Source: Ornithinimicrobium pekingense DSM 21552
GTDB lineage: Bacteria > Actinomycetota > Actinomycetes > Actinomycetales > Dermatophilaceae
Direction: 5' to 3'
NCBI RefSeq assembly: GCF_000421185.1
Contig: NZ_ATWJ01000007.1
Coordinates: 496,001-560,000, forward strand
DNA length: 64,000 nucleotides
In this document: positions 55,406-63,337 of the stretch, in pieces
Numbering within the stretch: the first letter of the stretch is position 1
Layout of the letters: every line of letters begins with the position of its first letter
The notes under the pieces: model-generated
The model's input: only the letters and a program-made list of their open reading frames with translations
The model's database searches: none
Told to the model about the DNA's origin: nothing
Made by a program: the position numbers and the translations under genes

Positions 55406-56365
55406 GTGCATCGCTGGAGCAGCCTGGAGGACGTCCCCGCCGACCTCGGCCCGACGGTGGCGACGCTGGGCAACTTCGACGGCGTGCACCGGGGCCACCG
55501 CGCGGTCGTGGACACCGTGACCCGCACCGCCCGCGAGCGCGGGCTGGCCTCCGTGGCGGTGACCTTCGACCCCCACCCCGTCGCCGTGCTGCACCCGGAG
55601 CGTGCCCCGGCGGCGATCGCCAGCCTCGAGCACCGGCTCGAGCTGCTGGAGGAGCTGGGCCTGGACGCCGTCGTCGTCATCGAGTTCACCCACGAGTACG
55701 CCCGGCTGACCCCGGAGGCCTTCGTGCGCGAGACCTTCGTCGACGGGCTGCGCTCGCAGGTCGTCGTCGTGGGGGAGGACACGCGGTTCGGCCTGCACAA
55801 CACCGGCGACATCCACACCATGCGCGAGCTGGGTGCCCGCTTCGGCTTCGAGGTCGTCGTGCAGGGCACGGTCGGGGACCACCTGACGGACGGGCTGCGC
55901 AGCTGGTCCTCCAGCGCCCTGCGGACCGCGATCGCGGAGGGCAACATGCGGTCCGCCGCGGAGATCCTCAACCGCCCGCACCGGGTGTCCGGCCTGGTCG
56001 TCCACGGCCACAAGCGCGGGCGCGACCTGGGCTACCCGACCGCGAACCTCTCCGCCGACAGCGAGGGCCTGGTCCCCGCGGACGGGGTCTACGCCGGCTG
56101 GCTGGAGCGTCCCGCCCTGGACCCCGGCCACCCGGACCGCCGGCTGCCGGCGGCGATCTCGGTGGGCACCAACCCCACCTTCGGTGACGTCGAGCGCACC
56201 GTGGAGGCCTACGCCCTGGACCGCACCGACCTCGAGCTCTACGGCGAGGAGGTGTGGGTCGACTTCGTGCAGCGGCTGCGCGCCAACCTGCGCTTCGACT
56301 CCGTGGACGCGCTGCTCGAGCAGATGGCCACCGACGTCGACCACACCCGCGAGCTGCTCGCCTGA
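55406..56365 (+). CDS. ribF: Bifunctional riboflavin kinase/FAD synthetase
   Basis: 319 residues. Makes FMN and then FAD from riboflavin. The N-terminal adenylyltransferase shows TLGNFDGVHRGHRAVVD (HxGH-type nucleotide site) and VAVTFDPHPVAVLHP, then WSSSALRTAIAEGNM. The C-terminal kinase domain has VVHGHKRGRDLGYPTANL and GVYAGWL, then AISVGTNPTFGDVERTVEAY with the catalytic Glu region. Its FMN would serve the flavoprotein at 15137. GTG 55406 gives the family's HRW start; GTG 55397 is three codons upstream. Confidence 0.95.
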   Translation: MHRWSSLEDVPADLGPTVATLGNFDGVHRGHRAVVDTVTRTARERGLASVAVTFDPHPVAVLHPERAPAAIASLEHRLELLEELGLDAVVVIEFTHEYARLTPEAFVRETFVDGLRSQVVVVGEDTRFGLHNTGDIHTMRELGARFGFEVVVQGTVGDHLTDGLRSWSSSALRTAIAEGNMRSAAEILNRPHRVSGLVVHGHKRGRDLGYPTANLSADSEGLVPADGVYAGWLERPALDPGHPDRRLPAAISVGTNPTFGDVERTVEAYALDRTDLELYGEEVWVDFVQRLRANLRFDSVDALLEQMATDVDHTRELLA

Positions 56366-56388
56366 GGGCCCAGGAGGGCGGGTATGGC

Positions 56389-57609
56389 GTGCGCGTGCCC
56401 CAGCGCGGAGGGGTCCGGGTGCCCAGGATGAGCGCGCCGCCCTCCGGGGAGCGGCTCTCCGGGCTGCGGAGCCGCTACGCCCGCGCCGACTGGGGGCCGT
56501 TCGTGGCCGCGCTGGGCCTCTCGGTCGTCGGGGCTCTGCTCGTGTGGTCGGCCACCCACCGCGAGGTGGGGAGCGCGCTGGCCGTCCGGCACCTCGTCAA
56601 CGCGGCGCTCGGGTGCGCCGGTGCCCTCGCGCTCGTGGCCGTGGACCTGCGCCGGATGCGCGCCGCCGCCCCGTGGGTCTACCTGGCGGGGGTGGTCGGC
56701 CTCCTGCTGGTGCTCAGCCCGCTGGGTCAGAGCGTCAACGGCTCCCGGTCGTGGCTGTTCCTGCCCGGCGGCTTCTCGCTGCAGCCGGCCGAGCTGGCCA
56801 AGATCGGGCTGGTCATCGGGCTGGCGATGATCCTGGCCGAGGGCCGTGACCCGCTGCGCCCGCCGCAGTGGCGGGACGTGCTCCTGGCGTGGGCACTCGC
56901 GGCCGTGCCGGTGGGTCTCATCCTGCTGCAGCCGGACCTGGGCAGCGCGCTGGTGCTCGGCATGCTGACGATCGGCGTGGTCGCCGCCTCGGGCGCCTCG
57001 TGGCGGTGGACGGCCGCCGCCCTCGCGGGCACGGTGACCGCCGTCGTCGCTGCGGTCCGTGTCCCGCTGCTCGACCCCTACCAGCTGGACCGTCTCCTGG
57101 CCTTCCGCGACCCGGCGCTGGACCCCGAGGGCATCGGCTACCAGACCCGGCAGGTGCGCCTGGCGATCGGCTCGGGCGGCTGGTCGGGCACGGGCCTGGG
57201 GGAGGGGCCCCAGACGCAGGGCGGCTTCATCCCCTACCAGGAGACCGATTTCATCTTCTCCGTCGCGGGGGAGGAGCTGGGCTTCGTCGGCGCGGCCGGC
57301 CTCCTGGCCCTCCTGGGCTTCCTCGTGGTGCGCGCCCTGCTGGTGGGCGTGCGCTGCGAGGACCCCTTCGGCCGGCTCGTGGCGGTGGGCGTGGCCTGCT
57401 GGTTCGCCTTCCAGGTCTTCGAGAACGTCGGCATGAGCCTGGGGCTGATGCCCGTCACCGGGCTGCCGTTGCCCTTCCTGTCCTACGGGGGGTCCTCGAT
57501 GCTGGCCTGCTGGCTGGCGGTCGGCCTGCTGGCCGGCGCGCAGCAGGAGCGCCCCGGTGCTTGGCGCGGGGGGCCTGACCTGAGAAGATCTGCTCACCCG
57601 CAGGGATGA
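56389..57609 (+). CDS. rodA: Peptidoglycan glycosyltransferase RodA (SEDS family)
   Basis: 406 residues with about ten membrane helices. SEDS enzymes polymerise lipid II glycan strands with a class B PBP partner. Conserved segments are NGSRSWLFLPGGFSLQPAELAKIGL, LLQPDLGSALVLG with the catalytic Asp, and GGWSGTGLGEGPQTQGGFIPYQETDFIFSV cut over the large loop, then NVGMSLGLMPVTGLPLPFLSYGG. Its wording is RodA-like rather than FtsW-like. GTG 56389 is chosen because AGGAGGG lies ten bases upstream; ATG 56428 is the alternative. No PBP gene is adjacent. Follows ribF closely. Confidence 0.9.
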   Translation: MRVPQRGGVRVPRMSAPPSGERLSGLRSRYARADWGPFVAALGLSVVGALLVWSATHREVGSALAVRHLVNAALGCAGALALVAVDLRRMRAAAPWVYLAGVVGLLLVLSPLGQSVNGSRSWLFLPGGFSLQPAELAKIGLVIGLAMILAEGRDPLRPPQWRDVLLAWALAAVPVGLILLQPDLGSALVLGMLTIGVVAASGASWRWTAAALAGTVTAVVAAVRVPLLDPYQLDRLLAFRDPALDPEGIGYQTRQVRLAIGSGGWSGTGLGEGPQTQGGFIPYQETDFIFSVAGEELGFVGAAGLLALLGFLVVRALLVGVRCEDPFGRLVAVGVACWFAFQVFENVGMSLGLMPVTGLPLPFLSYGGSSMLACWLAVGLLAGAQQERPGAWRGGPDLRRSAHPQG

Positions 57610-57626
57610 CAACGAAGGAGTTGACG

Positions 57627-59474
57627 ATGGGCGTGTCCGCCGCCGACGAGAAGGTCGACTGGAGCCGGATCGAGAACCGGGCGCCCAGCGTGGCCCACAT
57701 GTTCCGTGACCGGGTCACCGCGCTCCCCGACGGGGAGGCCTTCCGCTATCCCGTCGGTGAGGACTGGCGCTCGCTGACCTGGTCGCAGACCCGTGACCGT
57801 GCCTACGCCCTGGCCGCGGGCCTGGTCGAGCTGGGCGTCGCCGCCGAGGAGCGCGTGGCGCTCATGTCGAGCACCCGCCTGGAGTGGGTGCTGTCGGACG
57901 TGGCCGTCATGTGCGCGGGCGCCGCGACGACCACGATCTACCCCACGACGATCCACGAGGACGTCGCCTACATCCTGGCCGACTCCGGCAGCCGGGTGGT
58001 CATCGCCGAGGAGGCTGCGCAGGTCGAGACGCTGCGGGCCCACCGTGCCGAGCTGCCCGACCTGCGCAAGGTGGTCGTCATCGACGGCGAGGGGGACGGC
58101 GACTGGGTGGTCTCCTTCGCCGAGCTCGAGGAGTCCGGCCGCGCCCGGCTCGCCGCCGAGCCGGGGGTCGTCGACGCGCGCATCGACGCGCTCACCCCCG
58201 ACCACCTGGCCACGATCATCTACACCTCGGGCACGACCGGCCGGCCCAAGGGCGTGCGCCTGACGCACTCGGCGTGGACCTACGAGGCCGCCGCCGTGGA
58301 CGCCATCGGCATCCTGAGCCAGGAGGACCTGCAGTTCCTGTGGCTGCCGCTGGCCCACGTCTTCGGCAAGGTCCTGCTGACCCTGCCCCTGCAGATCGGC
58401 TTCCCGACGGCCGTGGACGGCCGGGTCGACAAGATCGTCGAGAACGTCGGCGTGGTCAAGCCCACCTTCATGGGCGCCGCCCCGCGCATCTTCGAGAAGG
58501 CCTACGGCAAGATCACGACGATGATGCAGGCCGAGGGTGGCGTGAAGGCCAAGCTCTTCGGCTGGGCCGGCGGGGTCGGCAAGGAGGTGGGGCTGATCCG
58601 GGCCGCCGGCGGCGAGCCGGGCGGCATGCTGGCGCTGAAGTACCGCCTGGCCGACAAGCTCGTGCTCTCCAAGATCCGTGACCGCTTCGGCGGGCGGGTG
58701 CGGTTCTTCATCTCCGGCTCCGCGGCGCTCAACGAGGACGTCGCCCGGTGGTTCGACGCGATGGGGCTGCTCATCCTCGAGGGCTACGGCCTGACCGAGA
58801 CCAGCGCCGCCTCCTTCGTCAACCGGCCCTTCGCCGGTGGCTACAAGTTCGGGTCGGTCGGCTGGCCGCTGCCGGGCACGGAGGTCAGGATCGCGGAGGA
58901 CGGCGAGATCCTGCTGCGCGGCCCCGGGGTCACCTCCGGCTACCACCAGCTGGAGGAGCAGACCGCAGAGGCGCTGGCCGAGGACGGGTGGTTCGCCACC
59001 GGCGACATCGGCGAGGTGGACGAGCACGGGTTCCTGACCATCACCGACCGCAAGAAGGACCTGTTCAAGACCTCCGGCGGCAAGTACGTCGCGCCCTCGC
59101 TCATCGAGTCCATGTTCAAGGGCATCTGCCCCTACGCCAGCCAGCTCGTCATCGAGGGCGACGGTCGCAGGTTCGTCTCGGCGCTCATCACGCTGGACCC
59201 CGAGTCCATCACCGCCTGGGCCGCGAAGAACGGGATGGCCGGCGACTCCTACCGCCAGATCGTCACCTCCCAGGCCTGCCGCGACATGGTCCAGGGGTAT
59301 GTCGACGAGCTCAACTCCAAGCTCAACCGCTGGGAGCAGATCAAGCAGTTCCACATCCTCGACCACGACCTGTCGGTCGAGGAGGGCGACCTCACGCCGA
59401 GCATGAAGCTCAAGCGCAAGGCCGTGACCACCAAGTACAAGGACGAGCTCGACAAGTTCTACGTCGAGAGCTGA
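57627..59474 (+). CDS. Long-chain fatty-acid-CoA ligase (AMP-forming, FadD15-like)
   Basis: 615 residues. Activates long-chain fatty acids for lipid synthesis or breakdown. The AMP-binding P-loop is IIYTSGTTGRPKGVRLTH. Other marks are LPLAHVFGKVL, GSAALNEDVARWFDAMG, LEGYGLTETSAASFVN, WFATGDIGEVDEHGFLTITDRKKDLFKTSGGKY cut across the hinge, and the C-terminal catalytic Lys in LTPSMKLKRKAV. The last resembles the long-chain (FadD15/ACSL) type rather than acetyl-CoA synthetases. AAGGAG six bases before the ATG. A perfect 12-bp hairpin follows. Confidence 0.93.
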   Translation: MGVSAADEKVDWSRIENRAPSVAHMFRDRVTALPDGEAFRYPVGEDWRSLTWSQTRDRAYALAAGLVELGVAAEERVALMSSTRLEWVLSDVAVMCAGAATTTIYPTTIHEDVAYILADSGSRVVIAEEAAQVETLRAHRAELPDLRKVVVIDGEGDGDWVVSFAELEESGRARLAAEPGVVDARIDALTPDHLATIIYTSGTTGRPKGVRLTHSAWTYEAAAVDAIGILSQEDLQFLWLPLAHVFGKVLLTLPLQIGFPTAVDGRVDKIVENVGVVKPTFMGAAPRIFEKAYGKITTMMQAEGGVKAKLFGWAGGVGKEVGLIRAAGGEPGGMLALKYRLADKLVLSKIRDRFGGRVRFFISGSAALNEDVARWFDAMGLLILEGYGLTETSAASFVNRPFAGGYKFGSVGWPLPGTEVRIAEDGEILLRGPGVTSGYHQLEEQTAEALAEDGWFATGDIGEVDEHGFLTITDRKKDLFKTSGGKYVAPSLIESMFKGICPYASQLVIEGDGRRFVSALITLDPESITAWAAKNGMAGDSYRQIVTSQACRDMVQGYVDELNSKLNRWEQIKQFHILDHDLSVEEGDLTPSMKLKRKAVTTKYKDELDKFYVES

Positions 59475-59495
59475 GAGAGCCGACCGGGTTCACTG

Positions 59496-59533
59496 ACGGC
59501 CCCGACCACGGCGACCGCCGGGGTCGGGGCCGT
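59496..59533 (+). terminator. Terminator after the acyl-CoA ligase gene
   Basis: ACGGCCCCGACC (59496-59507) pairs perfectly with GGTCGGGGCCGT (59522-59533), loop of 14 bases, 21 bases after the stop. Confidence 0.75.
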
Positions 59534-59592
59534 GACGTTGCCCCCCTCGCGCTCCCGCCCGCGACGATTTAGCGGAGCCCGGCGGCGCTGCA

Positions 59593-59598
59593 TACCCT
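59593..59598 (+). promoter_or_regulatory. -10 element, leaderless promoter of the radical SAM gene
   Basis: TACCCT seven bases before the ATG at 59606, with no ribosome site. The CATACCCT context is the same as in the kinase promoter at 7842. Confidence 0.5.
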
Positions 59599-59605
59599 TG
59601 AGGGC

Positions 59606-61579
59606 ATGTCAGTGCCCCACCCCCAGCCGACCACCCCGGCCCGCACGCCCGGCGCGTCCCTGCTGCCCGAGCTCGAGCCCCTGCTGGAGCAGGTCTCCAA
59701 GCCGGTCCAGTACGTCGGCGGGGAGCTGAACTCCCAGGTCAAGGACTGGGACTGCGGGGGAGAGCACACGGCACGCTGGGCGCTGATGTACCCGGACGCC
59801 TACGAGGTGGGGCTGCCCAACCAGGGCGTCATGATCCTCTACGAGGTGCTCAACGAGCAGCCTGACGTGCTGGCCGAGCGCACCTACTCGGTCTGGCCGG
59901 ACATGGAGGCCGCGATGCGCGAGCAGGGCGTGCCGCAGTTCACCGTGGACGGCCACCGCGCCGTGGGCGACTTCGACGTGCTCGGCCTCAGCTTCTCCAC
60001 CGAGCTGGGCTACACCAACATGCTGACGGCGCTCGACCTTGCCGGCATCCCGCTGCACGCCGCCGACCGCGGCGAGCAGCACCCGCTCGTCCTCGCCGGC
60101 GGGCACGCCAGCTTCAACGCCGAGCCCGTCGCCGACTTCATCGACGCCGCCATCGTGGGCGACGGCGAGGAGGCGGTCCTGCACGCCTCCCGGATCATCA
60201 ACGCCTGGAAGGCGGCGGGGCGGCCCGACGGCAGGGAGGGCCTGCTGCTCGAGCTCGCCCGGACCGGCGGGGTCTACGTGCCGGCGTTCTACGACGTGTC
60301 CTACCTGCCCGACGGCCGTATCCAGCGCGTGGCGCCCAACCGGCACGGGGTCCCGTGGCGCGTCTCCAAGCACACGGTGATGGACCTCGACGCCTGGCCC
60401 TACCCCAAGAAGCCGTTGGTGCCGGTCACCGAGAGCGTGCACGAGCGGATGAGCGTGGAGATCTTCCGCGGGTGCACGCGCGGGTGCCGCTTCTGCCAGG
60501 CGGGCATGATCACCCGCCCTGTGCGCGAGCGCTCCATCACCGGCGTGGGCGAGATGGTCGAGCAGGGGCTGAAGGCCACGGGCCTGGACGAGGTGGGGCT
60601 GCTGTCGCTCTCGTCGGCCGACCACAGCGAGATCGCCGACCTGACCAAGGGGCTGGCCGACCGCTACGAGGGCACCAACACCGGGCTGTCGCTGCCCTCG
60701 ACGCGGGTGGACGCCTTCAACATCGACCTGGCCAACGAGCTCACCCGCAACGGACGCCGCTCCGGGCTCACCTTCGCCCCCGAGGGCGGCAGCGAGCGCC
60801 TGCGCAAGGTGATCAACAAGATGGTGACCGAGGAGGACCTCATCCGCACGGTGGCTGCCGCCTACGCCGCGGGGTGGCGGCAGGTCAAGCTCTACTTCAT
60901 GTGCGGCCTGCCCACCGAGACCGACGAGGACGTGCTGGCGATCGCCGACCTGGCGAAGAAGGTCATCGACACCGGCCGGGAGGTCTCCGGGCGTCGGGAC
61001 ATCAGGTGCACCGTGTCGATCGGCGGGTTCGTGCCCAAGCCGCACACGCCGTTCCAGTGGGCCGCCCAGCTGGGTGCGGAGGAGACCGACGCCCGGCTGG
61101 CGAAGCTGCGGGAGGCGGTGCGCTCCGACCGGCGCTACGGCTCGGCGATCGGCTTCCGCTACCACGACGGGCAGCCCGGCATCGTCGAGGGCCTGCTCTC
61201 GCGGGGTGACCGACGCCTCGGTGCGGTCATCGAGCAGGCCTGGCGAGACGGCGGCCGTTTCGACGGCTGGAACGAGCACTTCTCCTACGACCGGTGGATG
61301 TCCGCCGCGGAGCGGGCGCTGGCCGACCAGCCGGTCGACGTCGCCTGGTACACCACGCGCGAGCGCGGCGAGCACGAGGTGCTGCCGTGGGACCACATCG
61401 ACTCCGGCCTGGACAAGGAGTGGCTGTGGGAGGACTGGCTGGACGCGCTCGAGGAGCGCGAGGTGGAGGACTGCCGCTGGACGCCGTGCTTCGACTGCGG
61501 CGTGTGCCCGCAGATGAACACCGAGATCCAGATCGGCCCCACGGGCAAGAAGCTCCTGCCGCTGTCCGTGGTGCGCTGA
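59606..61579 (+). CDS. B12-binding-domain radical SAM protein (TIGR03960 family)
   Basis: 657 residues. The N-terminal ~220 residues resemble a cobalamin-binding-like Rossmann domain (MYPDAYEVGLPNQGVMILYEVLN; LGLSFSTELGYTNML; PLVLAGGHASFNAEPVADF). The radical SAM core holds Cys290, Cys294 and Cys297 in RGCTRGCRFCQAG, binding a [4Fe-4S] cluster that cleaves S-adenosylmethionine. GLTFAPEGGSERLRKVIN and YFMCGLPTETDEDV complete the core. The C-terminus has CFDCGVCPQ, an extra Cys cluster. In most Actinobacteria this gene precedes a TIGR03936 (DUF2344) partner and RNase E/G; neither follows here. The reaction is not established; tRNA or RNA modification is a guess. Confidence 0.93.
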   Translation: MSVPHPQPTTPARTPGASLLPELEPLLEQVSKPVQYVGGELNSQVKDWDCGGEHTARWALMYPDAYEVGLPNQGVMILYEVLNEQPDVLAERTYSVWPDMEAAMREQGVPQFTVDGHRAVGDFDVLGLSFSTELGYTNMLTALDLAGIPLHAADRGEQHPLVLAGGHASFNAEPVADFIDAAIVGDGEEAVLHASRIINAWKAAGRPDGREGLLLELARTGGVYVPAFYDVSYLPDGRIQRVAPNRHGVPWRVSKHTVMDLDAWPYPKKPLVPVTESVHERMSVEIFRGCTRGCRFCQAGMITRPVRERSITGVGEMVEQGLKATGLDEVGLLSLSSADHSEIADLTKGLADRYEGTNTGLSLPSTRVDAFNIDLANELTRNGRRSGLTFAPEGGSERLRKVINKMVTEEDLIRTVAAAYAAGWRQVKLYFMCGLPTETDEDVLAIADLAKKVIDTGREVSGRRDIRCTVSIGGFVPKPHTPFQWAAQLGAEETDARLAKLREAVRSDRRYGSAIGFRYHDGQPGIVEGLLSRGDRRLGAVIEQAWRDGGRFDGWNEHFSYDRWMSAAERALADQPVDVAWYTTRERGEHEVLPWDHIDSGLDKEWLWEDWLDALEEREVEDCRWTPCFDCGVCPQMNTEIQIGPTGKKLLPLSVVR

Positions 61580-61601
61580 CCCTGGTCACGGCCCCCTGCC
61601 C

Positions 61602-63173
61602 TCAGGCGGCCTCCGGGGGAGCGCGGTCTGCGATGAGGGCCGGGAGGACCGGCGGGGGTGGACGGTAGTCGTCGACCGACGGTGGTGCCGCGCGGGGACG
61701 CTCCCGCGCGTTGTTGCAGCGCTGGCACAGGCCCTGTCCGTTGGTGGCGCTCGTCGGCCCGTCGTCGCGGGCGCGCACCTTGTGGTCGACGGCCCGGACA
61801 GGTGCTCCGCACCAGGTGTTGCGGCAGGTCCTGTCGCGGGCGATCAGGGCAGCGCGCAGCGCGCCGGTGAAGAGGCGCCTGCGGGTGTCGCGGCCCGTGA
61901 GCACGCCGGTGGCGGGGTCGCTCCAGAGCCTGCGGAGCCAGACCTTGGCCGCACGGGTGGCCGCGTCCGTGGGTGGTCGCGCCGGCGTGCGCGGAGCCCG
62001 CGGGGTCGCCTCGGGCGAGCCGTGCAGGAGCGAGCAGCTCCAGCTGGTGCACCGAGCCCCGTCCGGGCACACGCCGGACGCGGCGGCGCGGTCGTCCGGG
62101 CGGGCTGCGTGCTGGTGGGTCGCGTCCTGTGCGGCATCTTCGTGCTGGGTCTCGTCCGGGCGGGTCTCATCCGGGCGGGTCTCGTCCGGCTGGGCCTCGT
62201 CCGGCTCGGCCTCGTCCGCAGGCCTCTGCGCGGCCCGGGCATCGCAGCGGTCACCCTCACCGTCATCTGTGTGCTCTTCCGGACGGAGAAGGTCACGGGC
62301 CATCTCGGCGGGCACCGGACCATAACCCACGAGGTCGGCCGCCTCGCTCGTGCCGTCGAACAACGCACTGTCGGTGATGACGACCCCGACCTCGACGTCG
62401 AGGCCGTCGACGACCGTGCGCCCCGTGAGGCGTGCGAAGAGCTCGTCTGCCATCAGCTGCGCCAGGCTGCGTGGGTCACCGGAGGCCCGCATCGAGACTG
62501 CCTTCTCCTTCAGCGCCGTGTGGCAGGCGATCGCCTGCGCCGCGGGGAGCCGTGCGCTGAGCAGGGCCATCACGTCCGGACACGGCCGGACGGAGACACC
62601 ACGGTCCGCGGCCGCCTTGCGGGCGCGGTCGACGAAGCCCTTGGGGTCGACCTCGTCGACGAGTCCGCGCACCGTCGCGCCGATCTCGGCGGTCGAGGCG
62701 CCCGGGAGCGAGCCGGCCAGCCGCCGGTCGACCTCCGCACGGTCGGCAGGGTCCAGGGGTGCGGTCGCCTCCGTCACCACCCGGGACTGGTAGAGGCTGA
62801 TGTCACCACTGCTGAGGGCGGCGAGGGTGCAGGGCATCTCGGTCACCAGGGCCTTGGCCGAGGTGAGCTCCCGGCTGCCCCAGTAGGGGGAGGTCCGCCG
62901 AGCCTGGGCGAGGTCGTCCGGAGCTGCCCGTCCGGCCCGCGACGGCGCGACCCCGCGCTGGACCTGCTCGGCGACCTGCGAGGCGTGGAAGGCGACCTGG
63001 GTGCGCACCGAGACGCCGGCCGCCGAACGGGTGAGGAGCTCGAGCTCGGACAGCAGCGCGAGACGCTCGTCGTCGGACAGGCCGGCCGGGTCCAGGCGGG
63101 CCAGCCGCGCCCGGACCTGACGCACGTCCTCCACGGGCGTCGTCACCGTGCCGGTGCTGTGCGTACGCGTCAT
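61602..63173 (-). CDS. DUF222 domain HNH endonuclease-like protein (13E12 repeat family)
   Basis: 523 residues. The N-terminal ~270 residues form the DUF222 domain (LSELELLTRSAAGVSVRTQ; SAKALVTEMPCTLAALSSGDISLYQSRVV; RLTGRTVVDGLDVEVGVVI). A disordered acidic linker (about 315-385) carries five tandem DE(A/T)xP-like units. The C-terminal HNH motif has RTCRNTWCGAPVRAVDHKVRA and NGQGLCQRCNNAR, with Cys pairs that would bind zinc. Such proteins are abundant and variable in actinomycete genomes; their function is unknown and they may be mobile-element derived. GGGGAGGGGG precedes the ATG. Confidence 0.88.
   Translation of the reverse strand: MTRTHSTGTVTTPVEDVRQVRARLARLDPAGLSDDERLALLSELELLTRSAAGVSVRTQVAFHASQVAEQVQRGVAPSRAGRAAPDDLAQARRTSPYWGSRELTSAKALVTEMPCTLAALSSGDISLYQSRVVTEATAPLDPADRAEVDRRLAGSLPGASTAEIGATVRGLVDEVDPKGFVDRARKAAADRGVSVRPCPDVMALLSARLPAAQAIACHTALKEKAVSMRASGDPRSLAQLMADELFARLTGRTVVDGLDVEVGVVITDSALFDGTSEAADLVGYGPVPAEMARDLLRPEEHTDDGEGDRCDARAAQRPADEAEPDEAQPDETRPDETRPDETQHEDAAQDATHQHAARPDDRAAASGVCPDGARCTSWSCSLLHGSPEATPRAPRTPARPPTDAATRAAKVWLRRLWSDPATGVLTGRDTRRRLFTGALRAALIARDRTCRNTWCGAPVRAVDHKVRARDDGPTSATNGQGLCQRCNNARERPRAAPPSVDDYRPPPPVLPALIADRAPPEAA
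62145..62219 (-). repeat. Five 15-bp tandem repeats within the DUF222/HNH gene
   Basis: Units at 62145, 62160, 62175, 62190 and 62205, each close to SYGGGYCTCRTCCGG on the plus strand, encode Asp-Glu-(Ala/Thr)-x-Pro units on the minus strand. Length is a multiple of three, so copy-number change would keep the frame. Confidence 0.85.
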
Positions 63174-63337
63174 CGCGACACCCCCTCCCCGGGCCTGTTC
63201 GGGTCGGCTGCCGCACTCCGGCCCTCCCCGGCGAACTGCGACGACCCGTTGACTGTGTTCGTACAGACACACTACCGAAGACCGAGCATGAATCGAACGT
63301 CTGTCCACAGCGTGTCGCCGGGTGGAGAGACCAGACG
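63174..63337 (-). other. Upstream region of the DUF222/HNH gene
   Basis: 164 bases between two minus-strand genes. It is more AT-rich than its surroundings. GTGTTCGTACAGACAC at 63255-63270 is a near-palindrome (12 of 16 positions) and could be an operator; it does not fit the LexA consensus well. No clear terminator follows the flanking MFS gene. Confidence 0.3.

Noticed and set aside
63255-63270. SOS (LexA) box before the DUF222/HNH gene
   Set aside because: GTGTTCGTACAGACAC lacks the CGAAC-N4-GTTCG symmetry; it is kept only as an unassigned near-palindrome.
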